From Cheiracanthium punctorium (lineage: Eukaryota; Arthropoda; Arachnida; Araneae; Cheiracanthiidae): 64,000 bases of DNA. The first letter of the stretch is position 1; the number at the start of each line of letters is the position of its first letter. The notes under the pieces are model-generated. The model did not search any database, was not told the origin of the DNA, and worked only from the letters and a program-made list of their open reading frames with translations. Shown in pieces: positions 51,180 through 61,924 of this stretch. Position numbers and translations under genes: made by a program. The stretch is taken from assembly GCA_038373885.1 (NCBI GenBank), contig JAWZYV010016956.1:558001-622000 (forward strand). Direction: 5' to 3'.

Positions 51180-54100
51180 TTACTTGCTTCTCTTTCGAAG
51201 AAAATACCTTGCGTGTCCTGTACCACGAGAGTCCTGGGAGGATGCGTCACCAGTCTGTTCATCTGCCAGGGTACACTGAGGAGCACTGTCAGTCATCTCC
51301 ACTCCTTGTAGGCGAGTATGGGGAGCAGGACTCTGCAGAAGTGTGCTATCAGGTAAGGAGGTTTCAGGCATCAGACAGGGAGGGGAGTCATCATTCGCAT
51401 ACCCATCTTGGGGGGCCGTCGAAATGGGAGACAGTTCAGGAGGGGGTGTTGACATCTGAGATACGCCAGACACTTCTGCCACTGGAGACTGAAACGGGGT
51501 GGTAGGACCTTCCATCACGCCATAGGGTTCAGTTCGTGAAGACACAACACCCACTGTTTCCAGTTGTGATGCACCACCAGCACACTCATCTCAGTTACAG
51601 GGGACAGCAGATGTTGAAGACACATGAGGAAAGGAAGGAACTGCAGTTGGGGTGGCCTGACATCCTTTTTGGTGCTGTGGGGTCTGAGATTTATGTAGTG
51701 ACGCTGATTCTTTCAGATGGTCTTTTCGTCTTGGCACCTTCCATATGGAGTCTATGTGGATAAGTGATTCAGTAATGACGGGGCTGTTTTCGCGTTTCAC
51801 TGCCACAATTACCGGACTGACGAGGCGAATCACTACGTATGGCCCATAAAGGGTAGGGCGGAAAGACGATCTTGTTTTTAAATATACTATATTTCCGACT
51901 TAAGCGACGCAATTTTGCCTTCTTGTTGTAGAGACGATTCCGGTTCTCTTGTTTATCAATATGGGATTGGAACACATTCCTGTATATGTTATCCATGAGT
52001 TGGAGACACTTACTGACATACTGGTGTTGGGACGGATAACTGGGTGTGTGATTTGGAAAGTACGTGTCAAAGACATTGGATAGAGTTCTCCCAAAATGAA
52101 CCAGATTTGGAGCCACTTCAATGGAATCGTGGGTTGTAGCATTGTACAATGCCTGATGTAGCAAGACAGCTTCCGTGAATGGGTGCCCATTCTGGACGAA
52201 AGACTTGACAGAAGACTTTATAGCGGCATTTATCCTTTCCGCATAAGAGTTAGCTTGTGGCATGATATTCTCGGGGTAGTGTGACGGAGATTAATACCTA
52301 AAGACTTGTTTAATATATGAAGGGCTTCTGCAGTAAACTGTGTACCCCTGTCAGTTGTAATGAGAGAAGGACGTCCATGTATGCAGATGTACTGTAGTAA
52401 GGAATCAGCGACAGATTTCGCAGTGATATTTTTTGGAGGAAACAGTTGCATAAATCTGCTGAATTTGTCAATAAAGGTGAGTATGTAGTATGTCTGTCGG
52501 ATAGGGCCTACGATGTCCATGGCAATCTCGATACCAGGAGCATTCGGGAAAGGTACAACCTGTAAAGGCGCATGCGGAATGCTATGACTTTTGAATTGAA
52601 GGCACTGGTGGCAAGAAGCTACAAAATTCTTTGTGTCAATGAAGATGTTTCTCCAGAAATATTTTGCTTTTAAACACTGATATGTTTTATGAATGCCACT
52701 ATGGTCAATATGGAAAATTCGTAGTAACTTTGGGATTAGGGACTGAGGAACTACAATTCTTGCATCATGTGATGAACTAGAGTTAGGACTTGAATTAGCA
52801 TGGTAGAGAAGATTATCTTGTGGGTTAATGAAATACTTGAAAAATTTCTGTGGAAGAGTTCCTTGCATGATTTTGTCTCTGAGAGAAGAAATGAAAGGAT
52901 CTTTTGACTGCTCGTCTAAAAAGGTGGTAAGTGAAATTTCATTTTCAGGGTCTGAAGAGTTTAAATGATTGAGGAACACTGGAATGGCTTCATCAGAGTT
53001 AATGATGTCTTGATTGCTTGATAAATCATCAGTCGTGGGATCTTGTTCAAAGCGAGACAGGTAGTCTGCGAGTACATTTTCTTTGCCTGGAATGTGCTGA
53101 AAATCGAAGGAGTATTCCGCAATGTCCATGAGCCAACGAGTAGTAACATCAGCGGGGGATGAAATATGTCGATAGTGCTTCAACGGCTTGGAATCGGATA
53201 AAATTTTGAAATGACGTCCAAAAAGGTAATATTTAAAGGCAAGGATTCCCCTATGTATAGCCATAAGTTCGAGTTTAAGAGCTGGATATTTTTTTTCGGA
53301 TGGAGATAAGGCTTTAGAAAAGAATGATATGGGGAGAAATTCATCACCATGCTTCTGTAACAGGACTGCAGCAATCGCTGATCCTGAAAGCATCCGTGTT
53401 CAATACAAAAGGTTCATCTAATTTTGGGAGCATAAGAAAGGGTTTCTTGAAAAAGGTGTCTTGTAACTTTCGAAAAGCCTCTTCTTGGAGAGGGGTCCAC
53501 TTGAAAATCGCATTTAATTTGGAGACATCGATCAGAGGCTGTGCTAATTCAGCGAAATTTGGTATTAAATGTCTATAAAATCCGCAGATTCCAAGAAAGC
53601 GTTTAGTTTGCTTCTTTGTCTTGGGAGACGGAAAGGCAGTGATTTTTGAAATGTTAGACTCAATAGGGTAGATTCTATTTTGCTGTATATGGAACCCAAG
53701 ATATTTAATTTGTGAAGTATGAAAGGTGCATTTGCTTGGGGACAACGTAATATTATATTTCTTCAGAACACAAAATAATTTTTCAAGCTTTAAAAGGGTT
53801 TCCTCTGCAGAATTTGCTCCTACAATAATATCATCTTGATAGGCGTAGATACCTTCACAGGCTGTTTCTTCGAGAATAGAGTCCATTAAATATTGGAAAA
53901 CGCTGGCTGAATTTTTGAGGCCAAAGACTAGTCTTTTGAACATGAAGGAGCCCCATGGGGTAGTAAATGAAAGTAAATTTTGTAAGTGATCAGGCATGTG
54001 AATCTGCCAATATGCATTGGGGAGATCCAAGACAGAGAAAAATTTAAATTTCGAAAGATTGTTTATGATGGTGTTGATACGTGGAAGTGGGTATGTAGAA

Positions 54101-55447
54101 AGCCTAATGATTGAATTGAGAGCCTTAAATCAAGAGCTAATCGATATTGCTGTCTACCGTCTTTGTTGACACCTTTCTTCTTTACGAGGAGCATAGGACA
54201 TGCCCAGTTAGAAATATTACGTTGAATTATGCCAGCATTTATCATTTCGTTCAATTGCTTAAGAGCCTCACTTTGTAAACTATGCGGAATTGGTAAGGGC
54301 AATGTTTTGGTAGGAGTATCATGAAGAAGTTGAATGTCCGGAGTGACTCTGTCTGTATGGCCAAGAGTATCAAGTTCTTTTGAGAAAACAGTGAAATGAT
54401 TGGAAAAAAATTTTAGGAATTGGAATCGAGTCTCTTGGGGAAGATGGTCAAGATTAAAATCGGCTGGCAAGAGATCAAGCCTACGCTTATTAAGGACCTC
54501 TTCAGATGGAAGAATCAAATTTATTTGATGAGAATCATTTACGGAATAGTTATTGCTATCTGATGAAATATCATCTTCTTGAATTGGAACAACATGGCCA
54601 ATGATTTGATTTTTATTTAAATAAAGAGGAAAATCAGACGTATTCGTCAGTGGAATTGAAAATATCAGATCAACATCAACAACTTTTTGATGATAAGAAA
54701 AGTTATTGGTAGGGTTTGACTCTTGAGTAGCCCTATCAGCACAGATATCATTAAACGAGTGAATGGACGGGTCGGCCTGAATTGATTCATTGTGAAATTT
54801 GGGTAGGAAGATAAATTGATCTTTGAAGCCTCTTGATGTTTTGACTTCAGCATATATGGTTTCCTGTGGAGGCATGCATACTTTTCTAAGTAAGTGAACA
54901 TTATTGCTGATATCGATTTCTTGCATTTGAGAAATATGGTCAGTAACTTCTGGTACCTTGCAGAGAGGCAGCGGAATATCGTTAATTGTAATAGAATTAT
55001 CAGATAAATTTAGAACAACCTTATTTTGAGAAAGAAAATTGAAGCCTAAAATGGCTTTGAATTGGCTATGAAGAGGGGTGATGAAAAAATGAGCCTTATG
55101 AAATTTTGATCCAATCTTGAATGGCAGAATTATGCATGCTGAAAAGTTCACATTTGAATTGATGGTTTTTATATTTACTTTACGCGATATATATTTGAAT
55201 TTAACCTTAGATTTAATAGAGTGAAAAAATTCTTCATCTAAAACATTTACAGTACTACCGGAATCTAGGAGAACATGCATATCGTCCTTGGCAATCGAAA
55301 TTTGAATGATCGGTAGAGATTGTGAAGAGCCTTCGACGTTGTTAAATATGAAGTGTGGCAGGGTATTGTCAGTTTGTGTGGCACGCTGTATTTCTCTGAC
55401 TATTGCGAACTGTGACAGGGTCAGTCTGTGTGGATTGCGACGTTGAA
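51180..55447 (-). pseudogene. Gypsy pol: protease, RT, RNase H, integrase, frameshifted
   Basis: Protease with LLDSGSTVNVL (DSG active site) near 55270. Reverse transcriptase with YQDD in place of the usual Y-x-DD (about 53840). RNase H begins at LNTDA (53400). Integrase has an HHCC-type zinc region (HIDHSGIH...CHQC), the catalytic residues in MDIVGP, TTDRGTQF and AERINA, a GPY-type C-terminal module (about 51850) and a Ser/Pro-rich tail to 51180. Frame breaks are visible at about 55371-55447, 54118-54122, 53386-53391, 52255-52275 and 51855-51875, so this copy cannot make full Pol. I have not reconstructed the reading frame. Confidence 0.9.
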
Positions 55448-55619
55448 ATTATTATCTTTTGCGTATTATGCTGTTGACTAATTTTGTTTTCCCGAGGAAT
55501 TATGGACGGTTTGGATGAAGGAATGAAGGGTTTTGCCGTTGCAGACAAAGTTGACTTTGGCACCTGGTGAAAAGACTGATTCGGCCCGCTACTGTCACCA
55601 GTAACAGGTAGCGTTGGCC

Positions 55620-56633
55620 TTAGGTTAAAAAAGAATTATGTGAGGGGGTATTAGGGATGTGACCTCGGGAGGGGGCAGGAACAGCACCGAAATCTCGTGA
55701 TAGCTTGCCGGATTTTACATCATCTTGAAATTTGAAACATTTGCTAAGAACATGTCCTGCCTTGTTGCAATATTGGCAAGAGACACGTGACCTGTTATTA
55801 TGAAAGTATGATGGTCGGCTGTTATTTCTGAATCGTTGTGGGTTTGGAAATTGACTATTGAAATCTATCTTATAAGGATTGCGACCTCTGCTAGAACGGC
55901 TTCTCGAGAAATTACGAACGTTATGACCACGTGACTTAAACACAGAATTTTGTCTTAGGTTATTATAACGGGAAGAAGAATTATCTGAGGAACATTGCCC
56001 CAATTTTTCAAGAGAAGATTGTATCGCATCTACCTTGGCACTTAAAAAATTCAAAGAGTCAGTACCTGAAGACGAATCAGAAGCCTGGATGGAAACGAGA
56101 TGCTGTGCTTTTGCAACAGCCGCATTGAAGTCTTTGATTTCAAGTTCGAGAACCTTGGTTTTAATCGCGGAGGGAAGACCAAGCATAAAGTGGTTTAATT
56201 TCATCTCATTCAGTGCATGTTCGTCTTTTAAAGATGGAAATACCCTCGACACCATATTAGAAAGTCTGTGGGCCATGGCTCTGACGGATTCTCCTGGTAG
56301 CAACTTAATAGATTGGAGGTCAAGCATGGAAGGGTTGGCATCAGATTTAAAATATTGAGAGAAACTATCCACGACTTTTGCATACGAAGTCTCATCCTGC
56401 AATTGAGCTGATTGCACAAAGAAATCTCTAGCCGGTCCAACAAGTTTAGACTTGAGGTAGCACAAGGCCATACTATCATCCCATCCGTTGAGAGATTTTA
56501 TGGTATTAATTTGAGAAATAAAGAAATCCAGAGAAGCAGGATCACCGTCATAGGGTTCCTGGTGTGGAATAAATGAGCGATGAACAGAGTTCTCGACATT
56601 ATTTGCATTGATTGATCCATTTGGTCGAGGCAT
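55620..56633 (-). CDS. gag: Gypsy gag
   Basis: ATG at 56633 (complement of 56631-56633) opens 337 codons to TAA at 55620-55622; an open stretch runs further upstream but has no better ATG. The middle has a retrotransposon Gag-like helical region (PYDGDPASLDFFISQI, LKSKLVGPARDFF). A CCHC zinc knuckle, CQYCNKAGHVLSKC, lies at about residues 286-299 after an Arg/Ser/Asn-rich stretch. Gag forms the capsid of the intracellular particle and binds RNA through the knuckle. The frame is intact, unlike pol. Confidence 0.9.
   Translation of the reverse strand: MPRPNGSINANNVENSVHRSFIPHQEPYDGDPASLDFFISQINTIKSLNGWDDSMALCYLKSKLVGPARDFFVQSAQLQDETSYAKVVDSFSQYFKSDANPSMLDLQSIKLLPGESVRAMAHRLSNMVSRVFPSLKDEHALNEMKLNHFMLGLPSAIKTKVLELEIKDFNAAVAKAQHLVSIQASDSSSGTDSLNFLSAKVDAIQSSLEKLGQCSSDNSSSRYNNLRQNSVFKSRGHNVRNFSRSRSSRGRNPYKIDFNSQFPNPQRFRNNSRPSYFHNNRSRVSCQYCNKAGHVLSKCFKFQDDVKSGKLSRDFGAVPAPSRGHIPNTPSHNSFLT
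55626..55632 (-). promoter_or_regulatory. Candidate -1 frameshift heptamer at the gag-pol junction
   Basis: On the minus strand the last gag codons contain T TTT TTA in the correct phase, two codons before the gag stop. Slipping back one base enters the next open stretch (to 55369), which leads toward protease. A downstream pseudoknot was not checked. Confidence 0.55.
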
Positions 56634-57548
56634 AGCTACAGTTAAGCAAAGCGGTAATATATATAGCAGAGAAGAAAAAGGGTGAAGCGGGTAATGAGTC
56701 CAAAAAAAGGGCAAAAAGGTTATTATAACAATAACAGAAATTACAAAAAACTCAATGTAATAACTGAATTTTCAAGAGATGATCATACAGGGAGAGAAGA
56801 AAAAAAAAAAACTCAGACAATGCAGAATAAATTAAACTATTGACCATATCATAGAGGCAAAATATAAAAAAAACTGTAGCTGGAAATGAGGGAGTCAGAA
56901 AGGCACAAAAGGGGTGGAAGAAAACTAGGATGAAATATGTCTAGAGGCAATTATTCAAAAACAAGATAGACTATTACACTATCGGTTCACAAAAGAAAAG
57001 GAGATATTTTATACATTATGAAGTATGTAACTAAGAAAAATCACTTAAATACAAATGTAGATACCAGCTAAACAAAATTATTAAATAAAATTGATGCCAA
57101 TGTAACTATGAATAAGCATGAAACAAATTAGTGTAATTTTTTTTTTTTTTAATAATAGGGCCTACGGATACTCTACACAAAAATGCACAAACTTAGAAAT
57201 TACCAAAACATATAATGCATACATTGCAACAAAATGCACCACACATGTACCATAAAACTTATGAAGAAAAAAATACTATTATAAAAGGAATTGGTCACCG
57301 TAAGACGAAAGACACTGCAGTAGTCTGGTATACAAAAGCTATTAAAATATTATTTTCCATGAATGGGAAAAGCAGATAATAAAAATAATGGCCAGAACTG
57401 AACGATCGCCGCCGAAAACGGACATTAAGAAGAGCTGTAACTCAAGTATTAACGTAACAAAGCGGACAAAATCAACATATATTGGACTCGGAATGTGCTT
57501 CGGTATAGGTAGCAAACAGATCAAAAAAGATGGTCAACGGCACCATTT
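56634..57548 (-). other. Gypsy 5' leader with primer binding site
   Basis: About 0.9 kb between the 5' LTR and gag. TGGTGCCGTTGACC, just 4 to 5 bases inside the LTR (about 57533-57546), is placed like a tRNA primer binding site. No long gene-like frame. Confidence 0.65.
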
Positions 57549-58580
57549 ACTATAGCGTAAACTCGGGCGTTGCAAGAGCGACCAAGGAGACGCTATAATT
57601 GACCTATGATCAGGCTAGCCGCAGCACATGGCGTTGTGAAAAAGTCCTACGAGAAATACAACATTCGGTGACCACAAAAGATATGAAAAGAAGGAAACCA
57701 AAGACTTACCCCAGCAGTAGTTCAGGGCTTGAAGATCTTCCGTGAGAGAAAAGGGAACCACACATAAAAGACAAACACTTTAACTAGACTTACTAACAGG
57801 AGAACTTTATTCACTGGCAGGATGTACGGTACATTAACATTAGTGCGAAAGAACATTTAATGGGGTTTTATTCAAGAAGGAGATAGATTATACATGAAGT
57901 ATTTCAAAAAGGTAAAATGGCGCACACGCCATGTAATACGGTCAAATACTACAGAAAAAGGGGAGCTTGCAGCATTTTTTTTATATTTTTGAAAATTTAA
58001 ACCGAAGTAATTTAATAAGGAGGGGGTGTCTTATTTGCCTAACGGAGACCTATCGGTCCTAAAACATTTACTACGGTACTGTTCCTGCCGCCTCCAACAA
58101 AAAGGCCACGTTGTTCGTGTTGGGGAGCGCTTCCTTAGCGCGTCGTACTTACGGGGTGAAAAAAAGGTGAAGTGAAGTCTTGCTCTTTCCAGCCGGCTCG
58201 CCATCGCCAATTTTCTCGGCAACCCCGGCCACACGTCACAGGCCGGGAGGAGAAAGCGCCGCGATTGGTTCAAAGGTAAGCGCGGGCAGAAAACCCCTGA
58301 CGTCATCCCGGGGAATGATGAAATATTTTGCCGCGGAGGTGATGGCCGGATTGCCAGTGGCGCTTATGATCCTCATTATGAAGAGTTGGCGAGATGCTCG
58401 AAAATCGCACTGACTGTTGAAGAAGGAACACGTGGTGCAAGCGTGGCACAAAAAAACTGGCTGGTCGGGGAAAACATTTTAAAAAGGAAAAGGGGGGAAG
58501 AACCAGGAGTACACACATTGTAAAATTAATACTTATGAAAGAAAATGCAAAACAGGAATACATGTGATATTTCCATCACA
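57549..58580 (-). repeat. 5' LTR of the Gypsy element
   Basis: Direct copy of 48919-49950. Differences seen by eye include CTAC/ATAC near 57650, GCGCAC/GCACAC near 57922, ACCTATC/ACTTATC near 58050 and GGGGAG/GGCGAG near 58124. Confidence 0.93.
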
Positions 58581-58656
58581 ATCGACAATCTTCATTATAT
58601 TTAGATGCCTTTTAAGGCAACAGTGCCCAGTTAACAGACGCAGAAGTTCCTTGCAT
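58581..58656 (-). mobile_element. LINE fragment, 5'-truncated end
   Basis: On the minus strand ELLRLLTGHCCLKRHLNIM leads up to the LTR insertion and continues in frame in the other part at 48920. The fragment begins directly after the second copy of AACCTGAATTGCTT (58657-58670). The truncated 5' end and 14-bp duplication are hallmarks of target-primed reverse transcription. Confidence 0.72.
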
Positions 58657-58670
58657 AACCTGAATTGCTT

Positions 58671-59323
58671 AAATGTGTGCATTGAAATTAGTACATTTGA
58701 GGTGATCTAAATGCAGAATTCACTAGAAGAGCCTTTATTATTAATATATCTGAATTTAAAAGTTGGAGGATCACCTTCTTCATTTTATCAAAAGAACTAG
58801 TTTTTTGAGTTAATTTATGGAAGTCACATTGAGAGGATTCCGAAGGTGTCTACCACAGTTAAAAACTAATTAGTTTTTTGTTAGGGCATGCCTGTCCAAA
58901 ATTTGGCAAATGATTACTTTTTGCACGTGCATACTCATTAATTTTTGTCATTTTAAAAAGAAAAACAATGGTAAAGTTATAATATAAAATATTCTTAATG
59001 TCTTATTGATTTTTAAAAATCTGACATAAAAATGAATAATATTCATTACATTCAGTCATGCATTCAAGATTGGTTTGGAATGATATCGCTCTCTGAATTT
59101 GACTGCATAAGACAAGCCATATTAGTTTTAAAAATGAATCCGTACGTGTCACTTTTTTTCTAGGATGTTTGAATAATTTGCCATCTGTTGATTGTGATTT
59201 GGATATTGAAAAATCAGCTGCATTTCTGGTGCATCCCTAGTATCAAAAGCTATTGAAAATTTTCAAATTTCAGTTTCGGGAATACTAGATTTGTCACTCG
59301 TGCATTTGTAAAGCTGTACACGA
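58671..59323. other. Intergenic DNA without recognised feature
   Basis: AT-rich, no supported frame or termini up to the next MITE. Confidence 0.4.
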
Positions 59324-60156
59324 CAGGCCCGGACTGGACAGGGTGTCCGACTGTCTGCAGACGGGTGGGCCCCCAAACAAAAAAAAAGAAAGAAAATTAA
59401 AAAAAAAGTGCTATACTGATAGCACTTAATTGGAGTTTGACACTTGCAAAATTTTTTGCAGCTGCAATTGCACCCCAGAAGGCTTCAAAACACTTTATTT
59501 TAAATGTAGTTCTCAAAATTTTTTGAGAGAGGGTTCCCGAATGAACAAGAGATTAATTAATATGAATGACGCATATACCAATTAATAGATCAATATTTTA
59601 TTAATGCATTAATTATCAATCATAATTAATTAATAATAACATCATTCCTCCCCCATACCCCGAAAGTTAACACATCCTAATATTTATCGGTTGCACAATA
59701 ACCCGGGCCCCCTTCTCTTGAGATGGGCGGGCCCCTACTAGAGATGAGTTCGGGCTCATTTTTTGAAGCCCGAGCCCGCCCGAGCCCGAAGACTTTTAAT
59801 CCGAGCCCGCCCGAGCCCGAGCAATATTATTAAAGTTGGAGCCCGAGCCCGAAATGTCAGCTAAAGACAAATAAAATTAACTACTTCATTAATAGGATAC
59901 AATAAATTTTGGAGCTTCACACACCTTCTAGTCCCCCGTGCCGCTATTTTTTGAAATAAGTACGTCTATTTATCCCATGAATCACTTTTAAAAATCTGTT
60001 TCAAGGAGTATGTTCAACAAAGGAGAAATTTTTCACGAGCCCGAGCCCGCCCGAGCCCGAACGCAATCGTGAATTACAGAGCCCGAGCCCGAGTCGGGCC
60101 CGGGCTCGGGCTGAGCCCGTCTCATCTCTAGCCCCTACACTCCCAGTGCGGGCCTG
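59324..60156. mobile_element. hAT MITE with 8-bp TSD, containing a nested MITE
   Basis: CAGGCCCGGACTGG at the left and CCCAGTGCGGGCCTG at the right, flanked by the perfect duplication GTACACGA (59316-59323 and 60157-60164). Without the inner MITE it is about 430 bp. No coding capacity. Confidence 0.9.
59739..60130. mobile_element. Nested GC-rich hAT MITE (GCCCGAGCCCG type)
   Basis: TAGAGATGAGTTCGGGCTCA at the left and the inverted CCCGTCTCATCTCTA at the right, perfect 8-bp duplication GCCCCTAC (59731-59738 and 60131-60138). Both ends carry tandem CCCGAGC words, inverted between the ends. Confidence 0.92.
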
Positions 60157-60559
60157 GTACACGAGAATTGTAACTTAACAAATCTAAATGTGAAAAATAT
60201 GTAAGACTAGTTGAACATGCTTTTGCAAACCAGAAGTGTGAAATAAAGAAGTAAAGAAAAGTCAACCTTGAGAATACTTTCCTCATAAATATGAATATTT
60301 AACTTCCTTGAAAATGTAGAGGGATATTGTTTTCCTTAATGAAATATTTCATTTCTTAATATACTAAAATTCAGACTGAAAAATTACTTTTTGTACTATA
60401 AAATTCAGACTCCTTATTTTACTTTCCAAGCATTCAACATGTAAGGTAAGTATTGTAATCACGCAAAAATTCGACTTCGAAATTTTGGTGTATTTACACG
60501 TTTTGAGGTATTCTGAGTTCATTTATGCTATTTTTACTAGATGTATGTACACGGTTAAA

Positions 60560-60830
60560 AAAAAATTCGGAAATGTTACCCCAAAAAATGGGGCAGCTCT
60601 TGTAGTTTAAAATTGCAAAAACGTTTCCGAACCATGCGGGTAAAGTATTTAGAAACGTTTCTGCATATGTCGGAGACATATTTACCTATTTTCCTGCATT
60701 TTAGGTAAGGTTTCTGGAAAGATGGGTAACGTTTCTGTATATTTTGGTAAAATATTGAGTAACCTTTCCGTGCATTTTGGAAAGGTTTCCGAATTAACGA
60801 GTAACCTTTTCGAGTTTTTCAGAAAAAAGT
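60560..60830. repeat. Imperfect repeats of a GGTAACGTTTCC-type word
   Basis: AACGTTTCCGAAC, AAACGTTTCTGCATAT, GTAACGTTTCTGTATATTTT, GTAACCTTTCCGTGCATTTT and GTAACCTTTTCGAG recur at irregular intervals of about 35 to 60 bp. Identity unknown. Confidence 0.5.
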
Positions 60831-60839
60831 AACATGCAC

Positions 60840-60935
60840 TAGATGAAGCGTTTCGAGTATCTTAAACTAGATTGCAGCACCAAACTCTATCGGAAGGAGC
60901 GGTCAGGACTAGCGACCAGAATCGAACGCTGGACC
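60840..60935 (-). mobile_element. Possible tRNA-derived SINE remnant
   Basis: On the minus strand GCGTTCGATTCTGG resembles a B-box. The A-box side would be right of 60935, where a hAT terminus begins, so the head may have been cut off by that insertion. Confidence 0.3.
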
Positions 60936-60990
60936 CAGGGCCGTGCCTGCAGTTTTTGCGGCCCGGTGCAAGGGTCAATTGTTGCGGCCC
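60936..60990 (-). mobile_element. Candidate terminus of the hAT element that runs off the right edge
   Basis: CAGGGCCGTGCCTGCAG followed by GCGGCCCGGTGCA resembles the ends of ZMYM1-type hAT elements. The transposase relic at 63192-64000 reads on the minus strand, consistent with this being its 3' end. The partner terminus would be outside the window. Confidence 0.4.
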
Positions 60991-60997
60991 TTTCCCC

Positions 60998-61079
60998 TAT
61001 ATATATATATATATATACGCATACATACATACATACATACATACATACATACATACATACACACACATATATATATATT
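60998..61079. repeat. (TA)n-(CATA)n-(TA)n microsatellite
   Basis: About ten TA units, then about ten CATA units, then a short CA and TA run. The open frames across it are pure repeat. Confidence 0.9.
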
Positions 61080-61770
61080 ACCTAGTTATGGTTGGGATTT
61101 GTCATGTTTCGTGATTCCGAAATTCAAAAGGGATTAAATTTTAATTAAAATTGAGTCATCTGTCTGTCATAAAGTACTTATAAATTGTTCTTCACTTTAC
61201 TTATGTAGTTTAAGACAATTATCGACGCACGCACATAATGTTTTTTATTTCACAAGATTGTTTTTGTACTGTTTGCTTTTTCGAACCAACTTCAAATATT
61301 AATCAGCCTTTATTATGCATTTGGGACGATAAGTTTGCATTGGACAACTTAAGAAAGAACAGAAAGTACAATCTGTATGACACATCTACATTAAATAAAG
61401 AAACTATATCTTTTTTGAGAATTTTAACAATGTTCATTCATCAACTAACTTTTAAGCATGCAATATTGGTTGGCAAATTTTTACGACCCTAACATCAAAC
61501 AAAAAGGGAGCTTTAGTCAGAATATTGCTCAGGAAGCCCCCACGCCCACTCGCATACAGACTGCGAGCATGTTAAGTTAGGCCACTGGTCTTAAATGCAG
61601 GCACAACAACGGAACTGCAGCTTTTCAAAAATAATTAAACGAAACGTGTGACCGCTTAAAACAAGAGTTACTTAAAAAAACATAACAGAACAATTTTTAC
61701 AGATAGTACCCGAAAATTAAAGATTAAAATATTTCATTTAATTGAATTTAATTCTCTGAATACTCAATAG

Positions 61771-61916
61771 CATAGGCGTAAACTGGCATGAAATATTGAG
61801 GGGGGGGATTTTTTTGTATTGTCGATCGTTTTGAAATGGGTTATCTCTGAATTTTCTTGAATTTTAGGGGAGAGGGCGCAACTGCCCCCTCTTGCCCATA
61901 GTATGTTATGCCTATG
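61771..61916. mobile_element. 146-bp hAT MITE
   Basis: CATAGGCGTAAAC at the left and GTTATGCCTATG at the right. Flanks CTCAATAG (61763-61770) and CTCAATAA (61917-61924) match at 7 of 8. Internal GGGGGGG and CCCCCTC blocks. Similar layout to the MITE at 14674. Confidence 0.78.
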
Positions 61917-61924
61917 CTCAATAA

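Larger units (their letters stand above)
48919..58580 (-). mobile_element. Ty3/Gypsy LTR retrotransposon, young but with broken pol
   Basis: Two direct terminal repeats of 1032 bp enclose gag and pol on the minus strand. The order PR-RT-RNase H-IN identifies Ty3/Gypsy. The target duplication is ATCG (48915-48918, 58581-58584), or ATCGAC if the shared AC is not part of the LTR. Read on the minus strand the LTR starts TGTGATGG, a primer-binding-like TGGTGCCGTTGACC follows the 5' LTR, and a purine-rich GTGAGGGGAGGAACA precedes the 3' LTR. I see no env. It is inserted in a LINE fragment. Confidence 0.95.

Noticed and set aside
60843..61137. Frames with Tyr-Ile and His-Thr repeats
   Set aside because: Translation of the TA/CATA microsatellite.
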